Below are positions 22,675 through 32,336 of a DNA stretch of 32,336 nucleotides, piece after piece; position 1 is the first letter of the stretch; each line of letters begins with the position of its first letter. The notes beneath the pieces were generated by a model. That model ran no database searches. It was given only the letters and a program-made list of their open reading frames with translations, and was not told the DNA's origin. The stretch comes from Rhizopus sp. PT2906 (lineage: Eukaryota; Mucoromycota; Mucoromycetes; Mucorales; Rhizopodaceae). The translations under genes were made by a program, and so were the position numbers. The stretch lies in assembly GCA_025529335.1 (NCBI GenBank), contig JAMYHX010000486.1:1-32336 (forward strand), in the 5' to 3' direction.

Positions 22675-24977
22675 ATGGGCGCAGTTCAAAGGGACGTTTA
22701 TAATCCTCTTCTTTTCGAAATTGCTTGGGAGGTTGCTAATAAAGGTAATAACAAAAGAGAGAAAAAAAATACACACACGCGTGGAGACACTTATGCTGAT
22801 CTGTAATATACAGTGGGTGGTATCTACACGGTTATCAAGACCAAAGTCCCAGTGACGATACGAGAGTTTGGTGATCGCTATACTCTAATTGGTCCACTCA
22901 ATTATAAATCAGCTCCCATGGAAGTCGAAGCATGTGAACCATCAAACCCCCATGTAAAGGCATGTCTGGATGAAATGAGCGAGCATGGTGTCAAGTACCT
23001 ATATGGACGTTGGTTAATCGAAGGTTCACCCTATGTTCTCTTGTTTGATACCAACAGCGTCTTTCATAAACTGGATGAATGGAAAGGCGACCTCTGGCGT
23101 TCTGCCGCTATCCCTTCGCCTCCTGCAGACACTGAAACGAACGACGCGATCCTCTTTGGTTATCTCATCACTTGGTTCTTGGGGTTGCTCACTCCAAAGG
23201 TAAAAAAGGGAAAACTTGGGAAAAATACGGGATATGGAAATGACATATTTGCACATGTAGTACAATCAATCTGGGGACCCCGCAATCATCTGCCATTTCC
23301 ATGAGTGGTTGGCCGGTGTCGCTTTACCTTTGATCAAAAAGCGTCATCTTGACGTTTGTACCATTTTCACAACACATGCTACTCTCTTGGGTCGTTATCT
23401 TTGTGCTGGTGATGTTGATTTCTATAACAATTTAGCCAATTTTGATGTGGATGCTGAGGCAGGTAAGCGTGGCATCTATCATCGTTACTGTATCGAACGA
23501 GGTGCTGCTCACTGCGCTGATGTCTTTACGACTGTTTCTCATATCACTGCTTATGAATCTGAGCATCTTTTGAAGAGAAAACCAGGTAATTTTTATAAAA
23601 GCACTTTTATAGCAAACAATTGATTCATTCAACAGACGGTGTCTTGCCTAATGGTCTAAATGTTGTCAAATTTTCCGCAATGCATGAATTCCAGAACTTA
23701 CACGCGTTGAACAAGGAAAAGATTCATGATTTTATTCGTGGACATTTCTATGGACACTATGATTTTGATTTAGACAATACAATTTACATTTTCACCGCTG
23801 GTCGATACGAATACCGTAATAAGGGTGTAGATATGTTTGTAGAGGCTCTTGGACGTAAGTGAGCGTAAGAGAGAAAAATCATGCTTATTGATTCTTTTTT
23901 TTTTTTTTTTCAGGCTTGAACGCACGTCTCAAGTCATCTGGATCCAAGATGACCGTGGTAGCCTTTATCATTATGCCAACAACAACGCATTCATTCAATG
24001 TGGAAGCACTCAAAGGACAAGCTGTCACCCGTCAGCTTCGAACGACAGTCAGTGAAATCCAAGACCGCATCGGTAAAGTGATTTATGAACATGCGCTTCG
24101 ACTTGAAGATATCGATCCCGCCAAGTTCTTGTCTGACGCAGACAAGGTCCTTCTCAAACGTCGTGTATTTGCTCTCAAGCGTACTTCACTGCCACCCATC
24201 GTAACACACAACATTGTTGACGACCACAAGGACCCTGTTCTGAGCCAACTCCGCCGTCTCCAGCTGTTCAACAACTGGGACGATCGTGTCAAGGTCGTGT
24301 TCCATCCTGAGTTCTTGAATGCAAATAACCCTCTCTTTGGTATGGACTATGAAGAATTTGTACGTGGATGTCATCTCGGTGTATTTCCATCCTACTACGA
24401 ACCTTGGGGATACACTCCAGCCGAATGCACCGTCATGGGTGTGCCGTCAATCACAACCAATCTCTCTGGTTTTGGATGCTTTATGGAAGAAAATATTGAA
24501 AACTGTGACGACTATGGTATCTACATCACTGATCGTCGTATGAGGTCTGTAGAGGAATCTCTCCAGCAATTATGTGATCAAATGTATCAGTTTGTACAAA
24601 AGACACGTCGTCAGCGTATCAATCAGCGTAATCGTACTGAGCGTCTGTCAGATCTCTTGGATTGGAAACGAATGGGTCTAGAGTACATCAAAGCACGTCA
24701 ATTGTCTCTGCGTCGAGCATATCCTGAGAGCTTTGTGGATGACGATGAAGATTTCCAAGAGACAGCCCATGTGAAGATTCCTAAACCTCTTTCAGCACCC
24801 GCATCTCCTCGTATACGAATGCAAGTGAATACATTACTAAATGACGATGAAGAAGAGGAAGATTATCTGTTCCCGGCGCTTCGCAGAAATAACCAAACAC
24901 AAGAGCAGGAACTTTTAAGTGAAGGTGATATTGAGGCATTTAATAAGTTGGCACTCGAACATAAGGAACATAAATAA
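22675..24977 (+). CDS. Glycogen synthase (GT3 family)
   Basis: Five exons: 22675-22744, 22814-23199, 23261-23585, 23636-23854, 23914-24977, with introns 50-69 nt; 687 aa, close to the usual 700. It transfers glucose from UDP-glucose to the non-reducing end of glycogen (EC 2.4.1.11). Visible landmarks: the N-terminal VANKVGGIYTVIKTK nucleotide-sugar loop, HFHEWLAGVALP, a THATLLGRYLCAGD block, the C-terminal EPWGYTPAE (ExxxxxxxE) with TNLSGFG, and an Arg-rich helix (KTRRQRINQRNRTERL) that in yeast binds the activator glucose-6-phosphate. Ser-rich sites such as PLSAPASPR in the tail resemble the inhibitory phosphorylation region. The TAA stop lies inside an AATAAA (24973-24978), and DCN1 converges from 24998. 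Confidence 0.96.
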
Positions 24978-25002
24978 AGTTTTTTTTCTTTCTTTCTTTA
25001 TT
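24973..25002. terminator. Overlapping convergent 3' ends with poly(A) signals
   Basis: AATAAA on the plus strand (24973-24978) overlaps the glycogen synthase stop; AATAAA on the minus strand (25002-24997) overlaps the DCN1 stop. The stop codons are 20 bp apart, so each mRNA's 3' UTR must run into the other gene. Confidence 0.6.
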
Positions 25003-25999
25003 CAGACATTTGGATATCTCTTTCTTTCTTCCACTCGACAAATTCATCAAATAGAACTGGCCCTATTGAATTATATGAATATTATTTTCTCTCTCTTTTT
25101 GCCATCATTCTCTTACATGCAGAAGATTCATCATAATTGGATAAATCAGTAGAGACAAAATCCAAGAAACTTTGCCACTGATCTCGATTGATCACCTTGG
25201 CTGGTTTCTTTTCTTGTAGGAATGTAACAAACTCATGAACAATAGGGAATCTATCGCCTAACAGCATGGTCCACACAACAATAGCCGTCTTGATAAAAGC
25301 GTGTCAGTTCCCGAATAGAATAAATAAAAAAGCTTACCTCTATTTCCATACACTTCTGGTCTTTATCCTTGGCATAGCTAAACGTATATTTGTACATTTC
25401 TCTGAATTCTGCAGGATCATGAAACGCTTTATCAAACTCGGGTCGTTTTGCTCTTAATTTTTCAAGTGAATCTGTTCTATATTTTCAAAAAGATCAATCA
25501 ACTGTTTAACTGTGTTTTCTCCTTATTACCCTAGTTCCTCCATGCCTACCATCCATTCTTGCTTTGTGATGTAACCCATGGTTGATGTATGCATTTTCCA
25601 AGCAATGGCAAATATGAGTACCTAATATGCAAAGATGAATATGATGTTGCATATGTGTTGATTAATTTACGTCTTCTATGGATAAGCCCAGATCTTCAAA
25701 AAACTGTCTTGTGCCGTCTGGAGTGATGGTATCAGGTATATCTGGGTCTGCATAATGTTTAAATAATTGTTCACATTGTTGCTTGTTAAACTAAAAAGAT
25801 CATGTGAATAATGATGCTAATGACTCTAGCCGATGTCTACCTGTTGAGTTGATTTTATCTGATTTGTTTTTTGGTCTATTTGTAGATTATGATGTGATGC
25901 TTGGTTATTCAATCTTTTGCGTTTGGAAGCGTTTGTCTGCAGTGAAGCTGTACTACTTGGTTTTGAGCCCATTCGAACAATGTTACGCTTTAATGACAT
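24998..25999 (-). CDS. DCN1-like cullin neddylation factor (PONY domain)
   Basis: Six exons: 25999-25841, 25790-25671, 25621-25530, 25476-25338, 25288-25117, 25062-24998; introns 49-54 nt; 248 aa. The Dcn1/DCUN1D domain begins at about residue 54 (FNKQQCEQLFKHYADPD) and carries VLIFAIAWKMHT, the EWMVGMEELG block, KPAKVINRDQW and LSNYDESSAWPVLFDEFVEW. Dcn1 acts as a scaffold-type E3 that helps Ubc12 attach Nedd8/Rub1 to cullins. The last exon supplies WPVLFDEFVEWKKERD; without the intron (donor at 25116) the ORF would stop early after an odd basic tail, so the short form is an artefact. The N-terminal 50 residues are basic and Ser/Asn/Gln-rich with no UBA domain seen. An upstream in-frame stop confirms the ATG at 25999. 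Confidence 0.93.
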
Positions 26000-26347
26000 A
26001 CAACAACAAAAGGGGGTCAATAGCGTTCACAAAGTCGAAAAAGATAAAAAGTGCTTCCGTTTCCAAATGAAAATTAGTTTTCGCCTTTTAAATTTTTAGT
26101 TGTGACATTTCCATTTTTGATCACAAAAGGCAATGTCAACAATGATCATAGATACGACTGACAATGGTGAAATCAAGACAAAGGACGTGGTTAAAACCGC
26201 ATTTTATTCTTTGTCATATCACTAAATGAAGCTAAAGCTTTCTCTTATTCCTCTTTATATCTTAAAGGCATGCAAGGCTTTTTTTGGGTGAAATATTAAA
26301 CCAGGGGAAAGGACAGAGACGTTGTTTTAAAAGCCATTGTCGAAATC

Positions 26348-26627
26348 ATGAGCGAGAAGTCTATCACATCCTTTGCTCCTTGGTTTCACCAAGGTTATCA
26401 TAGCCATATCTATGGTAATTGTTATTGATTCCATTCTAACATCAGATGTGGTTCTTTTTTCAGTAACTACATCAAAAAAGTCTCCTTCTCTCTTTCGTGC
26501 TGATCTTGTAGTCGATAGTAATATTCTTCAAAGGTATCACCTTTTGAACTTCAAATTGGCATGCTATTTGATTTGCTCAATGCCTACGCTTAAGAAATGT
26601 TGCAGTTCGATAAAAGTTATAAACTAA
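26348..26627 (+). CDS. Candidate small two-exon protein, unknown
   Basis: Exons 26348-26414 and 26464-26627 join across a 49-nt intron (donor GTAATT, acceptor TTTTTTCAG after a pyrimidine tract) in matching phase. This gives 76 aa: MSEKSITSFAPWFHQGYHSHIY then VTTSKKSPSLFRADLVVDSN and a moderately hydrophobic Cys-containing tail. The frame upstream of the ATG is also open for about 19 codons (RDVVLKAIVEI), so the real gene may start earlier or this may be a fragment. The intron size matches real introns in this window, which is the main support. Not recognised. Confidence 0.3.
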
Positions 26628-26741
26628 TAAGTACTTTTCATACACATCACCTACATAATTTGATTTATTGATACTGTTTCCCTTTCGCTTATTAGGTTTA
26701 AGATTCAAACTACATTCAAAATAATGAGTGATAATGCCATG

Positions 26742-27072
26742 ACCATTATTATACCAGTATAGGGTCCTTTCTGGGTAGGAGGCCGTGTAAATCTAACTTG
26801 GGCAAGTGATATTCCGATTTTTAAACGCGGTGTTCTTTTATAGTATACTCGTAAGTGAATAGAGTACTTTCAAGTTTACAATAGAATAATTACTTAATTA
26901 TATCGCATGAGATGATTATTCGTTTTGGGCAATCCAGGAAACCTCCATCAGCTATTATATCTATTTTACCAAACATCCCTTGGTTCGACTTATATACTAT
27001 TTGGATCAAGGAATATTTAACCAAACATCGTTTCTTATGGTCCCAGTAAATGACAGTTGGATGGGTCCATAG
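26742..27072 (+). pseudogene. Possible relic of a Kre9/Knh1-type cell-surface domain
   Basis: Two open stretches with coding character lie close together. At 26742-26843 the frame reads TIIIPV, then an in-frame TAG (26760-26762), then GPFWVGGRVNLTWASD, and ends at TAG 26841. This resembles the 'P-x-x-G-x-x-W-x-G-G-x-V-x-x-T-W' core of the Kre9/Knh1-like domain of fungal GPI-anchored wall proteins. At 26938-27072, in another frame, it reads YYIYFTKHPLVRLIYYLDQG and then a VPVNDSW ending at TAG 27070, which could match that domain's terminal V-P motif. Stops and the frame change indicate decay, unless unseen introns remove them. Family assignment is tentative. Confidence 0.22.
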
Positions 27073-28142
27073 CGGTATGTTGGTTAAAGTTGCTTATTCG
27101 TACCAGTAGGAGTAATGTAAACAGTAGCCAATCCAATATTATGGTTGTTGTAAGACTTGGGGGAGTAAATATGTCCTTCTACAACACGACAAGAGATGGT
27201 TTCTTTACTTTTTGTAAATTATAAAAAAGACATTTCTATTTGCTTATCCTTATTCTGTTTACTTTTTTTTCTCCTTTTCCTTCTAATGATCACTCCTAGT
27301 GACTTTGTGTCCAGAATACGCATGCTATCTTTCCTCACATTAGATATTATTTCATTGTTATTCTGGGGTTACAACTAGCCTTTTCTCTCTTTCTCAACAC
27401 ATAAACTATAGAGAGAAAACACTGTAATGGTTTTAATATAGACTCACGCGACAACACTGTGGGAAATTTTAGACAATGTTTATATTAGAAATCTATGAGG
27501 AGCGGAGCATATGCGTCAAAGCCCTCATGTTTCTCTTTACTTTTGATATCCAAATTTGTACGATAATGCCTTTTGTGTCGTCTTTTGTACTACTGATAAT
27601 CAAGAAGAAGCAAAGACAAGATTATGCTTTTATTGCTCACAAGTCATATGAAGTATTCACTGGTATGTTAACTATGGAAGGGATACGATGGCTGAGTAGT
27701 TGTCAAGAGGAAGGAGGATCTGTTTAAATCGGCATTGTAATGTCATTGTTTTAAACTTTAAAGTATTACACCAAAAGTTAAACCTATCAACAGACACGCG
27801 TAAACATCAAGTCATTCCTTAAACAGCCCGCATGAGATGAGTGGCTTATTTTGTGTGGGGCATGTGTACCCACTGGACCCCTTTCCATATTGGTTCAATT
27901 GACACTGACCAATGAAAATTATTCTTACTAAAATAGAAGGTGTGACCCATAAAATGTCATATTCATAGTAAATGTGAGTAATGTAATGATTGACTATATA
28001 TAGTAATTGATAGCAAACAGAAGGAGGGGGTTTAATCATCGGAACATCGTGTGAAGATAGCAATTGTGTTCCTGAATTTACATTGTTTAAAGAAGGAAAA
28101 AAATATTCTTTTTTTTTTTTTTTACCTTTTCTTTTCTCTTTT

Positions 28143-28162
28143 TATTATTATTATTATTATTT
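28143..28162. repeat. (TTA)n microsatellite
   Basis: A TTA run of six to seven units upstream of the PQ-loop gene start. Confidence 0.85.
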
Positions 28163-28181
28163 GTAAATAGATTTGCATAAA

Positions 28182-29290
28182 ATGACAGTTTGTATACCAA
28201 CAAAAGATGGAATTCCCTATGTTCAATGGATTAATGTAAGTTGCCCTAATAATCATCCCTTTCTTTTATTCACTCTTTAAATAGACATTATTTGGTGATT
28301 GTGTCTATGGAAATCAAGATGCTGCTAGTTTACTTTTAGGATATATTTCAATATGTTTTTGGTTAAATGCACAATTACCGTAAGTAAACTTGAATATATT
28401 TACAATGTATATTAATATTATTTTATAGTCAAGTCATTGAAAATTACAAAATGGGCTCAGCTGATTGTCTAAGTCTTAATTTTCTATCTATTTGGTTAGC
28501 TGGTAAATATATATATATATACATATAGTACATGTATCATTTTATAGATTATTTACACTTTATAATAGGTGATACAGCTAATCTGATAGGAACCATCCTT
28601 ACAGATCAATTACCATTTCAGTTTTACTTGGGCATCTATTTTGTATCAATTGATATATGTTTATTATGTCAATGGATTTATTATAATAAATACAAGAAAA
28701 GACAAGATGAATATGTTATTATACCTCAAGAAGACATCATCACAAAGCACCCTTCAAATTCATTATTTCAACATCCTGCAATACATTCCCCAGTTAATAT
28801 ACCAGTCGTTATGAATGATGAAACTACCCCATTCTCTTCTTCTGCTTCTCCTTCAAAATGGTACACCCTTTCTCTAAAAGATCAACAAAAGCTTATGTCT
28901 GTCTTGTTCTTTTTCACTTTAAACATCACTTCACCCACACAAACAACAACACAAACGATAATAGAAAATAACTTTGTTTGGATCGGCAGAATCTCAGCTT
29001 GGACATGTACCACTCTCTATTTACTATCAAGGATACCACAGATACTAAAGAACCGCCGACGACAATCCATCGAAGGATTATCAATATCTCTTTTTGTTTG
29101 TGCAGCCTGCGCCAATTTGACTTATTCCCTCAGTATACTCACTCACCCTGGTCATACCATAGAATCACTTTTAGAAGCCTTGCCTTATTTAATCGGCAGT
29201 TGCGGTACCCTCATCTTTGATTTCTTCATCTTTTGTCAATTTCTGTATTATACACACTATAATAAACCAACCGTGAATCATGTCGTCTGA
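28182..29290 (+). CDS. PQ-loop vacuolar/lysosomal basic amino acid transporter (Ypq/PQLC2-like)
   Basis: Four exons: 28182-28235, 28285-28379, 28429-28502, 28569-29290; introns 49-66 nt; 314 aa. Seven hydrophobic segments and two PQ-loop repeats. Repeat 1 has FWLNAQLPQVIENYK followed by SADCLSLNFLSIWLAGDTANLIG; repeat 2 has LLSRIPQILKNRRR, SIEGLSISLFVCA and ANLTYS. Both Pro-Gln pairs, needed for transport in relatives, are kept. A long hydrophilic loop (about 112-185) with acidic and Ser/Pro-rich segments separates the halves. Relatives (yeast Ypq1-3, fission yeast Stm1, human PQLC2) export cationic amino acids from the vacuole or lysosome and respond to nutrient state. Exons 1-3 fall in short frames, so an unspliced ORF from 28532 misses the first repeat. 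Confidence 0.9.
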
Positions 29291-30210
29291 TAGTGCACAT
29301 AGACACACACACATAAAATTGGTTCATCGATACCTCCAGATACCGGAACAATCAGCCGATCATGTCACATAGCTTGCACTAACACACAGGATTCTTACCA
29401 TTTACGTGTTAACTCCCTCTTGTCTTATCAAAGGGATAAAAAAGATAGAAAAAGGTAAGAACGTATGTTATCGACGTCACTACAGGCTGATAGCATCTTA
29501 TGACTTTGATTTCTGTTATCTTTTTCTTTTTGTATTGTATATTTATACGCTATAGATAGGACAAAAGCCCCTGTTTAGAAAACAGGGAAAAGTTGACGTC
29601 AAGTAAGCACTTGGTAAATAATATTGGGAGGGAGCTCTGCTATTTACAAAACATATTTTCGCTGTTCTTTATGCTTTGTATTTAGAATAAGGGTAAAGCC
29701 ACTTATGCCCACTCGCAGATAGTCGCTCCTCAGTTGTTTTTTTTTTTTTTTTCAATTAATGCAAAATATAAGACACTCTTTTTTCATGCCATATATTCAT
29801 TCGTCCCCCTTGAGTTGTTTATTATGTCAGTTAACGTTTTTTTTCCTTACACAAATGCATATAATGACACCGTGAGATAATTGTGCACATGTCTGTGTTC
29901 ACGTTACCAATTTCAAGAGTGCCATTAAAAAAAGCAGGTAGAGGTCTTTGGTTTATTGTTGAACAAGTTACCCTGTTCCTAGTTTTTTAATATGGAGATA
30001 ATAGTGTAAAGGTGTACAGATCAGTGTGACATGTCTACAAAGTTACTTTCATGTTGTTACTCCTTTCTTTTCCCCTTAATGAAAGCTTAAATAAAGAAAC
30101 AATACGCATTCAATCAAAAACTGTTATTTTTTTATTGCATGCACTGGATTATCTGAGGTTCAATACATTAATTATCTTTCTTTCTCTTTTTTAGTTACAG
30201 CACTTATGGA
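29291..30210. other. Intergenic region upstream of the glycosyltransferase
   Basis: 920 bp with a perfect CRE-type palindrome TGACGTCA at 29594-29601 and a related GACGTCAC at about 29474-29481, a poly-T run (about 29738-29752), and a T-run plus TTAG just before the next start (about 30187-30194), which may be the end of a leader intron. No gene seen. Confidence 0.55.
29594..29601. promoter_or_regulatory. CRE-like bZIP site TGACGTCA
   Basis: Perfect palindromic CRE sequence, the type of site bound by Atf/CREB-type bZIP factors in fungi. It lies about 610 bp upstream of the glycosyltransferase ATG and 300 bp downstream of the PQ-loop stop. A second related GACGTCA lies about 120 bp away. Confidence 0.35.
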
Positions 30211-32286
30211 ATGAAGCATCAGCAACAGCCTCATCAACAATTCATGTGGCTACCAAGGCTTTTAGCCAAAAACATGTACCCAATATCCGTTATATGTTCA
30301 GCACTATTTATTCTATTATTCATATGGCATTTACCACAACAACAACAACAACAACAAGTAGAACAGACTATCAAACATGATAAGCCTATCAATAGAGATT
30401 ACTATTATTCTAATCTCGAGCAATCTTCTCTTCTTGTCACAATACAAAACAAACATCAGTTTATATCCTTTCATCCACTACTATGTCGCTTCCAACATTA
30501 TCCAGTTCATCTCGTCTTATTACCTAATGGCGATCTTTCTCAACAAAAAGCACAAGATGTCCTTTCAGCCACTGATTGTCAGCATGTCGATAATATCGTT
30601 ATTCATGACCTAACGACAAAGACAGAAGAGGCGCTATTTGAGCTGATGAAGACAGAACGTACAAAAGTAGTGATTCAATCTAGTGCATCTAGAGATCATT
30701 TACTTGAAGCGTTTGTTGACAAGCATGAAATAACCATGATTTCTTTACCTGAACAAGACATTAATCATGCTCTTTGGATACCTGATCTGTCAATAGACTC
30801 TTTACAAAGTAAGATAAATAAACACGCATGAAAAAGCAAATTACTTAGATTGCCTTATATAGATTGGAATAAAGTAGATATCAAACTTGTCATCATCACC
30901 GACCGTCGACCTCACTCACTCTCCCGACTGTTACAATCGGCACTAAGATCCGTCTATTTTGGGGATCGAGTGGACCTGAATGTGCATATGGAACAATCAG
31001 CCGATCGTGTGACCCGAATGTTGGTGAACAGCTTCATGTGGAAACAGGGCGCCAAACAGATCCGACACCGTATCAAAAAGGGCGGTCTGATGCCTGCAAT
31101 TGTCGAATCATGGTACCCTAGTCATGACGATGAGTACGCTGTACTGCTTGAAGACGATATCGAGGTCTCACCTTATTTCTATGCATGGTCAAAGTATGCT
31201 ATCCTCAAATACCGATACGGCCGAGACCGTGAGGCGTATCGCTTGATGTACGGCGTCAGTCTGTACGCACCGCGCAATTTAGAATTATTGCCTGCTGGTC
31301 GAGTCACCTTTGATCCGAACTCGGTTCTCTTGCCGCGATACCCGCCTCAGATGCCTTATCTGAGTCAAGTGCCCTGTAGTTGGGGTGCGGTCTACTTCCC
31401 AGAACACTGGCGAGAGTTCCATGGGTATTTGGTCAGACGACTTGAGGATTTGAACTTGCCAAAGAACAGCACGGCTCGTGTGATCAGTGTACCGGGCAGC
31501 CGTTCTGATAAATGGAAAAAGTCATGGAAGAAGTACTTTATTGAACTCGTCTACCTGCGTGCCTATGTCATGCTCTATCCCAACTTTCATCAATTTGAAG
31601 CCTTTTCGACAAACCACGTCGAGGTGGGCACGCACTTCAAGTCGGACGGCAAACGACAGTCGGTCATCGGTACCTTTATGGTTCCTCTCATGCAGCGAGA
31701 CACGATCCTGTCTCAGCTACCGGACCACCGTCTGCCATTTTTTGAAGAACTGCCCGTACTCGACCTTTGGGGCCGTCTTCAGACCCACGAAAGCCTGGAC
31801 CGTGTTGCGGCAGAATACCATGAGCATGTGTCCACATGTACTCGAACTGTTGGGTCGTTTGATCCCAAGGACATCTTTTGCCGTGTGGATGGGCCCCCAG
31901 ATCCTCCTCAGGTCTTTCCGGGTGCAGCCAAGAAGCCCAAACTACCAGTGCTCGTGAAGGAAGCGGTTCAGCCGATTGAATATAATTACAAGCCGACGTA
32001 TACCAAGGAAGAAGCCGAACGTGGAAGAACGCTCCTGTTTGAACTCGGTCCAAAACCGATCGACGTAGCTCAGTTAACCCCCGGAGAAGACAAGTCGGTG
32101 GGTCGTGATGATGAAATGGTTGACTTGGAAAATGATTTGGATACCTTGAACAGAATCTATTACAAGATGAATCCTCAAAATCTTGACTTTTTGAATGATG
32201 AACAAGAACAAATGGAAGAAGAAGAAGAAGAAAGCTTTGATGATCAAGATGAAGTGGAGGATGATTTGCAGATTGTTGAAGAATAA
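30211..32286 (+). CDS. Type II membrane glycosyltransferase-like protein
   Basis: Two exons, 30211-30808 and 30863-32286, with a 54-nt intron (GTAAGA...TATATAG); 673 aa. A short basic cytosolic end is followed by a signal anchor (about 25-42), then a polyglutamine run (about 44-50) in the stem: a Golgi or ER type II layout. Residues about 58-199 show no domain I know. From about 205 it resembles the GT2-like nucleotide-sugar fold: KLVIITDRRPHSLSRLLQSAL, then the YAVLLEDDIEVSPYFY acidic motif that would bind the metal and sugar nucleotide, then a conserved VPCSWGAVYFPEHWREF segment. It ends in a strongly acidic Glu/Asp tail. Substrate and product are unknown. The acceptor at 30862 was chosen because nearer AGs give a frameshift or stop. 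Confidence 0.82.
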
Positions 32287-32336
32287 AGTCATTGCTTTAT
32301 TTTGATTGGATAGCATTTACAGTAACATTATGTGTG

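Larger units (their letters stand above)
26000..28181. other. Gene-poor region, 2.2 kb
   Basis: From the DCN1 start to the PQ-loop gene there is no certain gene. It holds one candidate two-exon small gene (26348-26627), two fragments with coding character (26742-26843 and 26938-27072), a poly-T tract (about 28110-28124) and a TTA repeat (28143-28162). Open frames at 27196-27378, 27476-27727 (+) and 27812-28063 (-) have no recognisable features. Confidence 0.5.

Noticed and set aside
22777..22782. ACGCGT in glycogen synthase intron 1 as an MCB site
   Set aside because: It lies downstream of the start codon in a metabolic gene with no G1/S expectation; the hexamer occurs several times by chance.
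25082..25276. DCN1 ending at the stop at 25082
   Set aside because: The conserved WPVLFDEFVEW ending is restored by a canonical 54-nt intron, so the short end is an unspliced artefact.
27476..27727. 83-codon plus-strand ORF
   Set aside because: No recognised motif; hydrophobic start is typical of T-rich DNA. Kept only as part of the intergenic description.
31688..32053. 121-codon antisense ORF inside the glycosyltransferase
   Set aside because: It lies opposite a clearly coding exon; its openness reflects codon composition of the sense strand.
1..32336. CRISPR array, insertion sequence or other prokaryotic element
   Set aside because: No regularly spaced repeats and no bacterial genes; everything recognisable is a spliced eukaryotic gene.

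Overview
This is a eukaryotic, almost certainly fungal, stretch of DNA. Genes are compact and AT-rich. They are interrupted by many very short spliceosomal introns, mostly 47-69 nt, with GTAAGT-type donors and TAG/CAG acceptors. The gene families present (APSES-ankyrin MBF-type factor, GATA factor, fungal GPT2/SCT1-type acyltransferase, GT3 glycogen synthase, KDM5, DCN1, CTF8, SEC61 beta) and the AT-rich, CAA/CAG-repeat style fit an early-diverging mould of the Mucoromycota, most likely Mucorales. That placement is inference; no species marker is visible.

Layout. 1-748: a 73-base poly(A) at the window edge, then a decayed reading frame. 749-2103 (-): two-exon amino acid permease. 3484-7706 (-): seven-exon KDM5-type histone H3K4 demethylase. 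8047-9165 (-): three-exon SIRT4-like sirtuin. 10056-11873 (+): PSP1-domain protein. 11999-12398 (+): small two-exon CTF8, easily missed because no single exon gives a long ORF. 13014-14021 (+): GATA factor with two zinc fingers. 14022-16718: 2.7 kb gene-poor stretch with one decayed fragment. 16719-18802 (+): APSES/ankyrin MBF-type factor. 18921-21188 (-): eight-exon glycerol-3-phosphate acyltransferase. 21571-22002 (+): four-exon SEC61 beta. 22675-24977 (+): five-exon glycogen synthase. 24998-25999 (-): six-exon DCN1. 26000-28181: gene-poor, with fragments. 28182-29290 (+): PQ-loop vacuolar transporter. 30211-32286 (+): type II membrane glycosyltransferase.

The genes are an ordinary eukaryotic mixture rather than a functional cluster: chromatin modification (KDM5), NAD-dependent protein modification (sirtuin), replication and cohesion (CTF8), G1/S transcription (MBF-like), membrane lipid synthesis (GPAT), secretion (SEC61 beta, glycosyltransferase), storage carbohydrate, cullin neddylation and amino acid transport. 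Pairs worth noting are the SEC61 beta/GPAT divergent promoter, which carries a CCAAT palindrome; the glycogen synthase/DCN1 convergent pair, with stop codons about 20 bp apart; and an MCB-type ACGCGT just upstream of CTF8 in a window that also encodes an MBF-type factor. I found no evidence for a wholly new system. The most interesting items are the small or spliced genes, the unusual GATA factor and the decayed fragments. All exon joins were worked out by hand from splice signals, frame continuity and remembered family conservation; none was checked by RNA or a database search.
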